In this document: positions 50,767 to 59,839 of the stretch, piece after piece | Layout: each line of letters begins with the position of its first letter | Position numbering within the stretch: the first letter of the stretch is position 1 | Origin: an uncultured Clostridia bacterium | Lineage (GTDB): Bacteria; Bacillota; Clostridia; Oscillospirales; Acutalibacteraceae | Direction of reading: 5' to 3' | Assembly: GCA_947584595.1 (NCBI GenBank) | Contig: CANPWP010000003.1 | Span: 1 to 64,000, forward strand | DNA length: 64,000 nt | Notes under the pieces: generated by a model | What the model saw: only the letters and a program-made list of their open reading frames with translations | What the model was told of the DNA's origin: nothing | The model's database searches: none | Position numbers and translations under genes: made by a program

Positions 50767-51503
50767 TGTCTTTAATTAAATTTGCTGATGTGTCAATAGG
50801 ATATGAGGGGGTAAATGTTCTTTCAAATCTCAGCTTTGAAATTAATGCAGGAGATTACCTTTGTATAGTGGGAGAAAACGGTTCGGGTAAAACAACACTT
50901 ATGAAAAGTATGCTGGGTTTAATTTCTCCAATAAGCGGAACGATCAGCTTTAATGACGGCTTAAAACAAAATCATATAGGCTATCTTCCTCAGCAAAGTA
51001 AAATTCAAAAGGATTTTCCTGCTTCGGTTTATGAGGTAGTTTTGTCAGGCTGTCTATCAAAAGGTTTTTTACCGTTTTATTCTAAGTTTCAAAAGAAAAC
51101 TGCATTTGATAATATGCAGAAAGCAGGTATTTCTGATTTAAAGAATAAATGCTTCAGAGAGCTTTCAGGAGGTCAGCAGCAGAGAGCATTGCTTGCAAGA
51201 GCTTTATGTTCAACAGAAAAGCTTTTAATACTTGATGAACCCATAACCGGTCTTGACCCGATAGCCGCACAGGAACTTTATACCCTTATAAAACAGCTTA
51301 ACCATAACGGAATAACCGTTATAATGGTGACCCATGATGTAAATGCCGCCATAGTTAATGCTTCACATATATTGCATTTAGAAAAAGAGACTTACTTTTA
51401 CGGTACAACACATACCTATCTTCATTCAGATATAGGCAAAAGATTTTTAGTGACGGATTGTCCATGTGATAATTGTCAAAAAAATCATAGAGGAGGCGTC
51501 TGA
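50766..51503 (+). CDS. Metal ABC transporter ATP-binding protein
   Basis: GENGSGKTTLMK, ELSGGQQQRALLARAL, LILDEPITGLD. Confidence 0.95.
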   Translation: MSLIKFADVSIGYEGVNVLSNLSFEINAGDYLCIVGENGSGKTTLMKSMLGLISPISGTISFNDGLKQNHIGYLPQQSKIQKDFPASVYEVVLSGCLSKGFLPFYSKFQKKTAFDNMQKAGISDLKNKCFRELSGGQQQRALLARALCSTEKLLILDEPITGLDPIAAQELYTLIKQLNHNGITVIMVTHDVNAAIVNASHILHLEKETYFYGTTHTYLHSDIGKRFLVTDCPCDNCQKNHRGGV

Positions 51504-51504
51504 A

Positions 51505-52347
51505 ATGATAGCAGAAATGTTTACTTATAACTTTATTATCAGAGCATTTGTTGTAGGTATTCTTGTATCCCTTTGCGCTTCACTTTTAGGAGTTACACTT
51601 GTTCTGAAAAGATATTCAATGATTGGCGACGGACTTTCTCACGTAGGATTCGGTGCATTGGCAGTTGCGGCGGCATTAAACATTGCACCTTTAGAGGTAG
51701 CCGTTCCCGTTATAGTAATTGCCGCATTCCTTTTACTCAGAATATCTGAGAACAGTAAAATAAACGGAGATGCCGCAATTGCCATAATTTCCAGCACCGC
51801 TCTTGCAATCGGCGTATTTACAGCAAGTCTTTCAGGAATTAATACAGATTTAAACAGCTATTTGTTCGGAAGTATTCTTGCAACCTCAAACAGCGATGCG
51901 ATAATGTGTGTTATTCTTGCGGTAATAGTAATTGTAATGTACTTTATTTTCTATAACAAAATATTTGCGGTCACTTTTGATGAAAACTTCGCAAGGGCAA
52001 CAGGACTTAAACCATCTATATATAATATGGTAATTGCGTTGCTGACAGCGCTTACAATAGTTATCGGTATGAGAATAATGGGAACTCTTTTGATTTCAGC
52101 GCTGATAATTTTTCCTGCAATTACTTCAATGCGACTTTGTAAGAGATTTAAGTCGGTAATTGTATGTTCAGGTATTTTGTCCGTAATTTGCTTTTTTGCA
52201 GGTATGCTGATTTCTTATAATTACGATACTCCAACAGGTGCAAGCGTAGTTTTAACAAACTGTGCGGCATTTCTTGTGTTTTGGTTAATTTCAATAGTTA
52301 AGGTTAAGATTACAAAATCAAAAACAATAAGACACATAAATCTTTAA
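51505..52347 (+). CDS. Metal ABC transporter permease
   Basis: RYSMIGDGLSHVGFGALAVAA; start at ATG 51505 after aggagg. Confidence 0.94.
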   Translation: MIAEMFTYNFIIRAFVVGILVSLCASLLGVTLVLKRYSMIGDGLSHVGFGALAVAAALNIAPLEVAVPVIVIAAFLLLRISENSKINGDAAIAIISSTALAIGVFTASLSGINTDLNSYLFGSILATSNSDAIMCVILAVIVIVMYFIFYNKIFAVTFDENFARATGLKPSIYNMVIALLTALTIVIGMRIMGTLLISALIIFPAITSMRLCKRFKSVIVCSGILSVICFFAGMLISYNYDTPTGASVVLTNCAAFLVFWLISIVKVKITKSKTIRHINL

Positions 52348-52368
52348 AATTAATAAGATAAAATGCGA

Positions 52369-52400
52369 AAGAGGCCGGCAAAAATCTGCCGACCTCTTTA
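52369..52400 (+). terminator. Terminator of the metal ABC operon
   Basis: aagaggccggcaaaaatctgccgacctcttta. Confidence 0.7.
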
Positions 52401-52583
52401 CTATGCAGAAAGCAAAATTAATAGTTTGGTAGAGCTTTTTTTAAAGCTCGAAGAGTTAAAGGGAGTTTGTTGCGGTCGCTCATAAAAAGGCATAACAGGT
52501 AATTTTGTTGCCTTGCAACATTTTCCCTTTCAGTCAATGTCGTCAAATTAAGAGAACTAAGGATTACATTAATATTAGCAGAA

Positions 52584-52702
52584 AAAGGCTCCCCTTAAGG
52601 GGAGCTGTCAGCGTAAGCTGACTGAGGGGTGGATAGCTGAACATTTCTACCCTTCCGTCACGACTCCGCCGTGACACCTTCCCTGTTAGGGAAGGCTTTT
52701 TC
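52584..52702. repeat. Head-to-head palindromic composite repeat (MITE-like)
   Basis: aaaggctccccttaaggggagctgtcagcgtaagctgactgaggggtgga ... ctacccttccgtcacgactccgccgtgacaccttccctgttagggaaggctttt. Confidence 0.7.
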
Positions 52703-52878
52703 TCTCAAATGTTCTGCTTTAATCTAACCTTTTCCTAAGTTGAAGACATTGTCCTTACAGGGGAATTTCTCGTCAGAGGAAGTCTTTTACTGCTAAAACT
52801 TAATGAAACCCATATTCTCTTAATTGTCGATATTTCCCCTTTGTCTGTCAAATACTAGGAACAGCGTTACAAATTAAT

Positions 52879-54474
52879 TTATATACTTTTGTCAATAATT
52901 TTTTCTGCACATTTAATTCCATCAACTGCGGCGGATACAATTCCGCCTGCATATCCTGCACCTTCACCGCAGGGATATAAACCTTTAATTTTAACAGATT
53001 CCATATTTTCATCTCTTAAAATTCTGATAGGAGAGGAGCTTCTTGATTCAACTGCGGTAAGTAAAGCGTCATTATCTGCAAAGCCTTTCAGCTTATTGTT
53101 TAAAAGTGGAAGTGCATCTCTGAAAGAATTGCATACAAAGTCAGGTAAAATATCGTCCATTTTGCAAAAGTTTGTGCCGGGTCTGTAGCTTGGTAAAACT
53201 TCGCCAAATTCTTTTGAATTTACGTTATTTAAAAAGTCTCCTACCCTTTGTACAGGAGCATAATAATTTTTTCCGCCGCAAATAAATGCTTTTTCTTCAA
53301 GCTCTCTTTGAAGATACATTCCTGCAAGCTTGTGGTCTGATTTAAAATCATCGGGAGTAATTCCAACGAGCAATGCAGAATTTGAGTTGATTTCATCACG
53401 GGCAAAGTTACTCATTCCGTTTGTAACAAGGCGTTTTTCCTCACTTGCCGCCGCAACAACTTTTCCGCCGGGACACATACAAAATGTGTAAACTCCTCTG
53501 CCGCTTTTCAGGTGGACGTTTAGCTTGTAGGGAGCGGCACCTAAATTTTTGTTACCTGCAAAATCTGCATATTGACTTCTGTCAATTTTTTCTCTTAAAT
53601 GCTCAATTCTTGCACCTATTGCAAAAGGCTTTTGTTCAATAGGAATTCCTGATTTGTAAATTTCTTCAAATGTATCTCTTGCACTGTGACCGATGGCAAG
53701 AACAATGGTGTCTGATTCAATAATTTTTTTGCTTCCATTTTGTATAACTTCTGCACCGATAACATTGTCATCTTTTGTTTTAATAGAAGTTAATTGCGTT
53801 TCAAATAAAACTTTTCCGCCTAAATTTATAATTTCTTCTCTTATATTTTTAACTGTATTTCTTAATTTGTCTGTACCGATATGAGGCTTTGCGTTGTATA
53901 AAATTTCTTTTGGAGCACCGTGTTTTGCAAATTCCAATAGTACCTTTCTTGCTCTTGTGTCTTTAGTACCTGTGTTTAATTTTCCATCGGAAAAAGTTCC
54001 AGCACCGCCCTCGCCAAACTGAACATTTGATGTTGTATTGAGTTTTCCCGTAAGCCAAAAAGCTTCTACATCTTTAATTCTTTCATCAATTTTTTTCCCA
54101 CGTTCAATTAAAATAGGTTCTGCACCTGATTGGGCAAGAATAAGAGCGGAAAATAAGCCCGCAGGACCTGCGCCTACAACTAAAGGTCTGCCTATTCTAT
54201 ATCCAAACTTGTTTATTTTATATCCATATTCCTCTGTAATTTGCGCATTTTTGCATTTAGCTCTTGACAAACAAACATTTTCATTGGCGTTTATATAGAC
54301 ATCGACAGTAATAATAAAATGAATTTCCTGCTTTTTTCTTGCGTCTATTGATTTTCTGAAAATTGAGTATTTTAATATATCATTTTTTGAAATTCTAAGA
54401 CTTTTACAGATTTTCTTTTCTAAATCATCACTACCGTAATTTACAGGTAAATGTAAATCAGTAATTCTAATCAT
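52879..54474 (-). CDS. NAD(P)/FAD-dependent oxidoreductase (FAD-dependent dehydrogenase family)
   Basis: VVGAGPAGLFSALILAQSGAEPILIERG, FGEGGAGTFSDGKLNT, GLYPCGEGAGYAGGIVSAAVDGI. Confidence 0.9.
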   Translation of the reverse strand: MIRITDLHLPVNYGSDDLEKKICKSLRISKNDILKYSIFRKSIDARKKQEIHFIITVDVYINANENVCLSRAKCKNAQITEEYGYKINKFGYRIGRPLVVGAGPAGLFSALILAQSGAEPILIERGKKIDERIKDVEAFWLTGKLNTTSNVQFGEGGAGTFSDGKLNTGTKDTRARKVLLEFAKHGAPKEILYNAKPHIGTDKLRNTVKNIREEIINLGGKVLFETQLTSIKTKDDNVIGAEVIQNGSKKIIESDTIVLAIGHSARDTFEEIYKSGIPIEQKPFAIGARIEHLREKIDRSQYADFAGNKNLGAAPYKLNVHLKSGRGVYTFCMCPGGKVVAAASEEKRLVTNGMSNFARDEINSNSALLVGITPDDFKSDHKLAGMYLQRELEEKAFICGGKNYYAPVQRVGDFLNNVNSKEFGEVLPSYRPGTNFCKMDDILPDFVCNSFRDALPLLNNKLKGFADNDALLTAVESRSSSPIRILRDENMESVKIKGLYPCGEGAGYAGGIVSAAVDGIKCAEKIIDKSI

Positions 54475-55682
54475 ATACTTTCTCCTGCAATAATTCCGCT
54501 TGCAAAAGCAAAATGCAGGTTGTAACCTCCGCAGTCTCCGTTAATATCAATTAACTCACCGCATATGTATAAACCCTTGACGATTTTGCTTTCCATAGTT
54601 TTGTTGTTGATTTCCTTGCCGTAAACTCCGCCTGCCATAACCTGAGCCTTTGAAAAATCGCTGACCTTGCGGCACTCAAAACACCAGTTTTTAATTGTAA
54701 AAGCAAGTTTCTTTATTTCTTCATCAGTTAATGAACTGCATTTTCTTGAAAGAGGAGAAATTTTGCACTCTTTTAGTATAGCATTAGAAAGTTTAAAGTT
54801 AAAAATTCCCGAAAGCAAAGCCTGAACATTTTCATCTTTAAAAATTTCTTTACGGTCAAAAAGCATATTATAAATTTCTTTTTGAGAATAATCATTCATA
54901 AGAGAAATCTTAATGACAGGTTTTTTGCAGGCATTTATATGACTTGATAAATTAAACACACAAATACCCGATAAAGTCTTGTCCGTAAACTGAATTTCAC
55001 CGGTTTCACTTTTGATTTCTTTGCCGTCATCAAGAAGAGTTACCTTGCCTGCGCTCCTTACCCCTTTTAAATTCTTAATGTTTTTTGTTACTTCAACAGG
55101 ACAAAGGGCAGGAGATACGGGACTAATTTTATGACCTAAGTTTCTGCATAAATCAAGTCCGCCGCCGTATCCTCCGCAGGAGGGAGAGGCCTTTCCGCCA
55201 CAGCAAAGTACAATATTTTTGCATTCTAAAAAACCGCCGGTTGTTTTAACCGAAAACAACTTGTCCTTCTTTTTTATAAGAGTGACGTCACATTCTGTAA
55301 TAATTTCAATATTGTTTTTTGTTACAGCAAGCCTTAAAACCTCAAGAACAGAGCTTGACTGTTTTGAATATGGATAATATAAACCGAATCTTTCTTCTTT
55401 GCATAAAAGACCCAAAGAGTTAAAAAATTCGATAAGATTTTGTGTGTTTACCGTATTGATAATATAGTCCGGGTCAAAACTTCCCAGATAATTTTCTTTT
55501 TTTATGTTTGCATTTGTAAGGTTACATCTGCCGCTGCCAGTAGTTAAGAGCTTTTTGCCGATTTTATTGTTGCGTTCAATAATACAAACCTTAGCATTTT
55601 TGTTTTTACTTTTAAAGCTTATGGCGCAAGCAAGCCCTGAGGCTCCTCCGCCTACAATTATAACATCATAAAAATTCTTCAT
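54471..55682 (-). CDS. HI0933/BaiN-like NAD(P)/FAD-dependent oxidoreductase
   Basis: DVIIVGGGASGLACAIS, KKLLTTGSGRCNLTNANI, MAGGVYGKEIN, GLYICGELIDINGDCGGYNLHFAFASG; start chosen at internal Met near 55682. Confidence 0.88.
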   Translation of the reverse strand: MKNFYDVIIVGGGASGLACAISFKSKNKNAKVCIIERNNKIGKKLLTTGSGRCNLTNANIKKENYLGSFDPDYIINTVNTQNLIEFFNSLGLLCKEERFGLYYPYSKQSSSVLEVLRLAVTKNNIEIITECDVTLIKKKDKLFSVKTTGGFLECKNIVLCCGGKASPSCGGYGGGLDLCRNLGHKISPVSPALCPVEVTKNIKNLKGVRSAGKVTLLDDGKEIKSETGEIQFTDKTLSGICVFNLSSHINACKKPVIKISLMNDYSQKEIYNMLFDRKEIFKDENVQALLSGIFNFKLSNAILKECKISPLSRKCSSLTDEEIKKLAFTIKNWCFECRKVSDFSKAQVMAGGVYGKEINNKTMESKIVKGLYICGELIDINGDCGGYNLHFAFASGIIAGESI

Positions 55683-55734
55683 AAAATCCACCGCAGTTTT
55701 AATTAAGAAAATTAAAGGTTTCAATTGAGAAAAG

Positions 55735-56100
55735 TAAAAGTTTTTTGCTCAGCTTTTTTTCAAAAAAGCTGACGAGGTTCAAAGGGCGAGCAGCCCTTTG
55801 TCGCCGTTTGTGACGGCGAAACTCGGTTAATTAATAAAAAGCAAATATTTAAAAAATTAATTGCTTAGCCCTTTGTGCCGTTTGTAACGGCGAAACTCGC
55901 TTAATTAATAAAAAGCAAATATTTAAAAAATTAATTGCTTAGCCCTTTGTCGCCGTTTGTAACGGCGAAACTCGGTTAATTAATAAAAAGCAAATATTTA
56001 AAAAATTAATTGCTTAGCCCTTTGTCGCCGTTTGTGACGGCGAAACTCGCTTAATTAACAAAAAACATATATTTAAAAAAGTAATTGCTCAGTTATTTGT
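55735..56100. repeat. Tandem array, 75-bp period, about 4 copies plus degenerate fifth, each with a tcgccgt-ttgtg-acggcga hairpin
   Basis: agcccttt starts at 55792, 55867, 55941, 56016; degenerate copy at 56091; spacer ttaattaataaaaagcaaatatttaaaaaattaattgctt conserved. Confidence 0.9.
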
Positions 56101-56192
56101 CACACTCTTTAACAGCGATAAATCCTTTTATTTTCAAAAGAGGAAGAACCCTTAAAAGTTCTTCCTGAAAAATAAACTATCTAACTAATTTT

Positions 56193-56729
56193 TTATGCTT
56201 TCGGAGCAAACAGCGCACTAAGTCCTCCAAAAACTCCCATACTTGCAAGACCCATTATAATACCGGCAATAATTACACCAAATATAACGGCAATTATACT
56301 TTTTTTAAATCCCATATCAAGGAAACTTGCCGCAAGCGTACCTGTCCAGGCACCTGTTCCGGGGAGGGGAATACCTACAAACAGCATTAAAGCAATGAAT
56401 AATCCTTTTCCTGCCTTTGCCTGGAGTTTTTTGCCGCCCTTTTCTCCTTTTTCAATACAAAATGTAAAAAACTTGCCGATGTATTTTTTATTTTTGCCCC
56501 AAAGAAGGACTTTTCTTGCAAAAAGATAAATAATAGGAACGGGTAAAATGTTACCGATAATACAAATAATATATGATACTACAGGGTCAAGTCCCATACC
56601 AATTGCAACAGGGATAGCACCTCTGAGTTCAACAATAGGAACCATGGAAATTAAGAAAACGATTAAATATTTTAAAAACATAATAACTCCTAAAAATAAA
56701 TTTAATATAAAATAGTATAACTGAAACAT
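56193..56729 (-). CDS. COG2426-type small multidrug export/membrane protein
   Basis: MVPIVELRGAIPVAIGMGLDPV; LFVGIPLPGTGAWTGTLAASFLDM. Confidence 0.85.
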   Translation of the reverse strand: MFQLYYFILNLFLGVIMFLKYLIVFLISMVPIVELRGAIPVAIGMGLDPVVSYIICIIGNILPVPIIYLFARKVLLWGKNKKYIGKFFTFCIEKGEKGGKKLQAKAGKGLFIALMLFVGIPLPGTGAWTGTLAASFLDMGFKKSIIAVIFGVIIAGIIMGLASMGVFGGLSALFAPKA

Positions 56730-56857
56730 AAAAATATTTCAATAACAATTCATACTTTTTACCGAAATTGCAAAAATAATTAATCTATCATAACTACCCC
56801 TTTTTATCCATTGACAAAAATTTATTAATTCTGTATAATAATTAAAAAGGTGATAAT

Positions 56858-57349
56858 ATGAAAAAGCCACCTAAAAATACAGTGTTTTTTATTGTAATGA
56901 CTGTTTTAACAGTCCTTTTTATATCTTTTATATTTATCCATTCATCAAGAACTGCGGATTTATCGGAAAAAGAAAGTCTTGCGGCAATGGGCTTTTTTCA
57001 AAATATTTTAAATGCATTGGGAATACCGTTGAGCCTAACTGATTACATAATAAGAAAAACCGCTCATTTTTGCGAATTTGCAGTATTAGGCATTTTTGTT
57101 TCATTAACATTTTATTCTTATGATAAATGTATAACAAAATTCATAAGAAAAATTACATCGGTTCTTTTTGTATGTTTAGCAACAGCCGTAACAGATGAAA
57201 CGATTCAGCTTTTTGTTCCGGGACGTTCAGGACAGGTAACAGATATTCTGATAGATTTTTCAGGCTCTGTTACAGGTTTAATTACAGTTTGCATTGTTCT
57301 TTTTATAATTTATATGGTTAAAAATAAAAGAAATAATGAAAATAACTAA
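56858..57349 (+). CDS. VanZ-family membrane protein
   Basis: FIFIHSSRTADLS...RKTAHFCEFAVLGIFV...TDETIQLFVPGRSGQVTDILIDFSGS. Confidence 0.88.
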   Translation: MKKPPKNTVFFIVMTVLTVLFISFIFIHSSRTADLSEKESLAAMGFFQNILNALGIPLSLTDYIIRKTAHFCEFAVLGIFVSLTFYSYDKCITKFIRKITSVLFVCLATAVTDETIQLFVPGRSGQVTDILIDFSGSVTGLITVCIVLFIIYMVKNKRNNENN

Positions 57350-57425
57350 ATAAAAAGCGATAATTTATTATTTCAGCGGCAGATATTTTTCTGCCCTTTT
57401 GTTATGTTTAGAGAAAGGTGATATT

Positions 57426-58793
57426 ATGGCAGAAACAGTTCAAAGAGAAAATAAAATGGGAACTACTCCTATGTTACGACTGATTTTATCAATGTCAATA
57501 CCTGCAATGTTTTCAATGACAATTCAGGCATTATATAATGTAGTCGACAGCGTTTTCGTAGGCAATATTGAAAATACCGGCGGCGAGGCGCTGACTGCAT
57601 TATCTTTAGCGTTTCCGCTTCAGATGCTGATGGTTGCGGTTGGAGTAGGTACAGGAGTAGGTATTAATTCACTTGTATCGAGAAGATTAGGAGAAAAGAA
57701 CTTTAAAGAAGCAAACGATGCCGCAACCCACGGCTTAATTCTTGCACTTTTCAGTTGGTTTATATTTTTCATTATAGGTTTATTTTTTACAAATTTCTTT
57801 TTCAGATTGTTTACAGATAATGAAACAATTATAAATTACGGCGTACAATATACATCAATTGTACTAATATTCTCTGTTTTTTCTTTTTTCCAGATAAATA
57901 TAGAAAAAACATTGCAGGCAACAGGTAATATGATATTCCCAATGCTTTTCCAGCTCACAGGTGCAATAACAAATATTATTCTTGACCCACTGCTTATCTT
58001 TGGTATAGGACCATTTCCGAAATTGGAGATTGCAGGTGCGGCAATTGCAACAGTAATAGGTCAGGCATTTGCTATGATTTTTTCAATTACTATTCTTTTT
58101 GTCAAAAAACACGATGTAAAAGTAAGCTTTAAAAACTTTAAAATCAATTGGCTTTCAGTAAGAAATATTTATGCTGTAGGTTTCCCTTCAATTATTATGC
58201 AGTCAATAGGTTCTGTTATGATTTTAGGATTAAATGGAATATTAATTTCATTTTCTGATTTGGCGGTATCTGTTTTGGGAGTTTATTATAAATTACAAAG
58301 CTTTGTTTTTATGCCCGTATTCGGTCTTAATCAGGGTGTAATGCCTATTATCGGCTATAACTACGGTGCAAGGAATAAAAAGCGTATGTATTCGGCTTTA
58401 AAATACGGCTTAATGATAGCAATGATGATAATGGCGGTAGGAGTTGTTATTTTCTGGGTATTCCCCGAATTTTTATTAGGTCTTTTCGACAATACGGGGG
58501 AGCTTGCGTCAATCGGCGTAAGGGCATTCAGAACTATAAGTCTTTGCTTTATTCCGGCTGCCGCAGGTATTATGTTTACAACCTTGTTCCAGGCAGTAGG
58601 TAAGGGTATCAGAAGTCTGTTTATGTCATTTTTAAGACAGCTTATTTTAATTCTGCCCATAGCATATTTTATGTCTAAAATCGGACTTGATTTTGTATGG
58701 TATGCTTTCCCGATTGCAGAAATCGGTTCACTTATAGCAGCAATTTTCCTGTTTTTAGGCTTAGTTAAAGGTGATTTTAAGAAATTAGGGTAA
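57426..58793 (+). CDS. MATE-family efflux transporter
   Basis: MGTTPMLRLILSMSIPAMFSMTIQALYNVVDSVFVG; start likely at ATG 57426 after gaaaggtg. Confidence 0.93.
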   Translation: MAETVQRENKMGTTPMLRLILSMSIPAMFSMTIQALYNVVDSVFVGNIENTGGEALTALSLAFPLQMLMVAVGVGTGVGINSLVSRRLGEKNFKEANDAATHGLILALFSWFIFFIIGLFFTNFFFRLFTDNETIINYGVQYTSIVLIFSVFSFFQINIEKTLQATGNMIFPMLFQLTGAITNIILDPLLIFGIGPFPKLEIAGAAIATVIGQAFAMIFSITILFVKKHDVKVSFKNFKINWLSVRNIYAVGFPSIIMQSIGSVMILGLNGILISFSDLAVSVLGVYYKLQSFVFMPVFGLNQGVMPIIGYNYGARNKKRMYSALKYGLMIAMMIMAVGVVIFWVFPEFLLGLFDNTGELASIGVRAFRTISLCFIPAAAGIMFTTLFQAVGKGIRSLFMSFLRQLILILPIAYFMSKIGLDFVWYAFPIAEIGSLIAAIFLFLGLVKGDFKKLG

Positions 58794-58835
58794 CTTTGTC
58801 CGCCTCTTTGCATATATTTGTTTAGAGGTGAAATT

Positions 58836-59228
58836 ATGGACAAAAATAATGAATTCAAACAAAGTGAAATTACATATGATGAAGGCTGGCAAAGCGTATC
58901 AACTCCTGAATATCCGCAGACTTTAAGTGATTTCAGTGAAGAAGACTATAACGAAGAAGAAATGCAGGACGAAATGAGGGAAGAAGAACAAGCTAAAAAA
59001 CCTAAGAAAAAGCGTGAAACTCCGATTCAGCTTTTAATGATAATTCAGCTTGTTTTGTGTCTGCTTATATGCCTTGTTGCATATGTTCTTAAAAATGTAG
59101 GCGGAGATTGGTATAATACGGTACATAGCTGGTATGAAACTCAGCTTTCAAATGAACTTACGGCAGAAGATATTTTTAAGGATGCAGACATTACAAAGCT
59201 TTTAACGGCAACAAATGATGAGGCTTAG
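58836..59228 (+). CDS. Hypothetical acidic single-TM protein
   Basis: MDKNNEFKQSEITYDEG...; central TM IQLLMIIQLVLCLLICLVAYVL; overlaps next ORF. Confidence 0.65.
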   Translation: MDKNNEFKQSEITYDEGWQSVSTPEYPQTLSDFSEEDYNEEEMQDEMREEEQAKKPKKKRETPIQLLMIIQLVLCLLICLVAYVLKNVGGDWYNTVHSWYETQLSNELTAEDIFKDADITKLLTATNDEA

Positions 59229-59829
59229 ACTTTTTGATATTGAGTTTAAAATTTCTTTTCTGCTTGTTTCGGTATTTGCAATAATTACTCTTTTTGATAG
59301 ACAATGTAAACTGTTTATCTGTTTTTTATCAGCCTTTTTGCACGAATCTGGACATATTTTTGCTATGTGTAAAAATAACTGTAAGCCGAAATCCGTAATA
59401 TGCAATTTGTTTGATATAAAAATAATAGATAATGATCGTGCGTTGACATCATTCAGTGCAAATTTAATAATTGTTTTGTCGGGTGTAATTGTAAACTTTT
59501 TAGCGGCAATTTTTTCATATATATTATATTATTTTTCTCAAATAGAAATATTTTTTACTGTATCGGCTGTTAATCTGCTAATGGGCGTTTTTAATCTTTT
59601 GCCTGTATCAAATTTAGACGGAGGGCAGGCTTTGTATTTAATATTAACTAAAAAGCTGTCCTTTGAAACAGCTGATAAAATAATAGATTTACTGACAATT
59701 TTGCTTATACTGCCAACGGCCGTTTTCGGATTTATAATTTTATTTAATTCAAAATATAATTTTTCGCTTTTGCTTGTAAGCATATATCTGCTTGCGGCCC
59801 TTGTACTTAAAAAAAGTAAATTTTATTAA
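59215..59829 (+). CDS. M50/site-2-protease family intramembrane metalloprotease
   Basis: FLSAFLHESGHIFAM (HExxH-type) and NLLPVSNLDGGQALYLI (NxxPxxxxDG). Confidence 0.8.
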   Translation: MMRLRLFDIEFKISFLLVSVFAIITLFDRQCKLFICFLSAFLHESGHIFAMCKNNCKPKSVICNLFDIKIIDNDRALTSFSANLIIVLSGVIVNFLAAIFSYILYYFSQIEIFFTVSAVNLLMGVFNLLPVSNLDGGQALYLILTKKLSFETADKIIDLLTILLILPTAVFGFIILFNSKYNFSLLLVSIYLLAALVLKKSKFY

Positions 59830-59839
59830 CGGAGGAAGT

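Noticed and set aside
55792-56100. Possible CRISPR array from regularly spaced palindromic units
   Set aside because: Period is 75 bp with the spacer also identical between copies; no cas genes nearby. It is a simple tandem duplication.
58361-58858. 165-aa minus-strand ORF opposite MATE transporter
   Set aside because: Antisense shadow; no supporting RBS or family motif.
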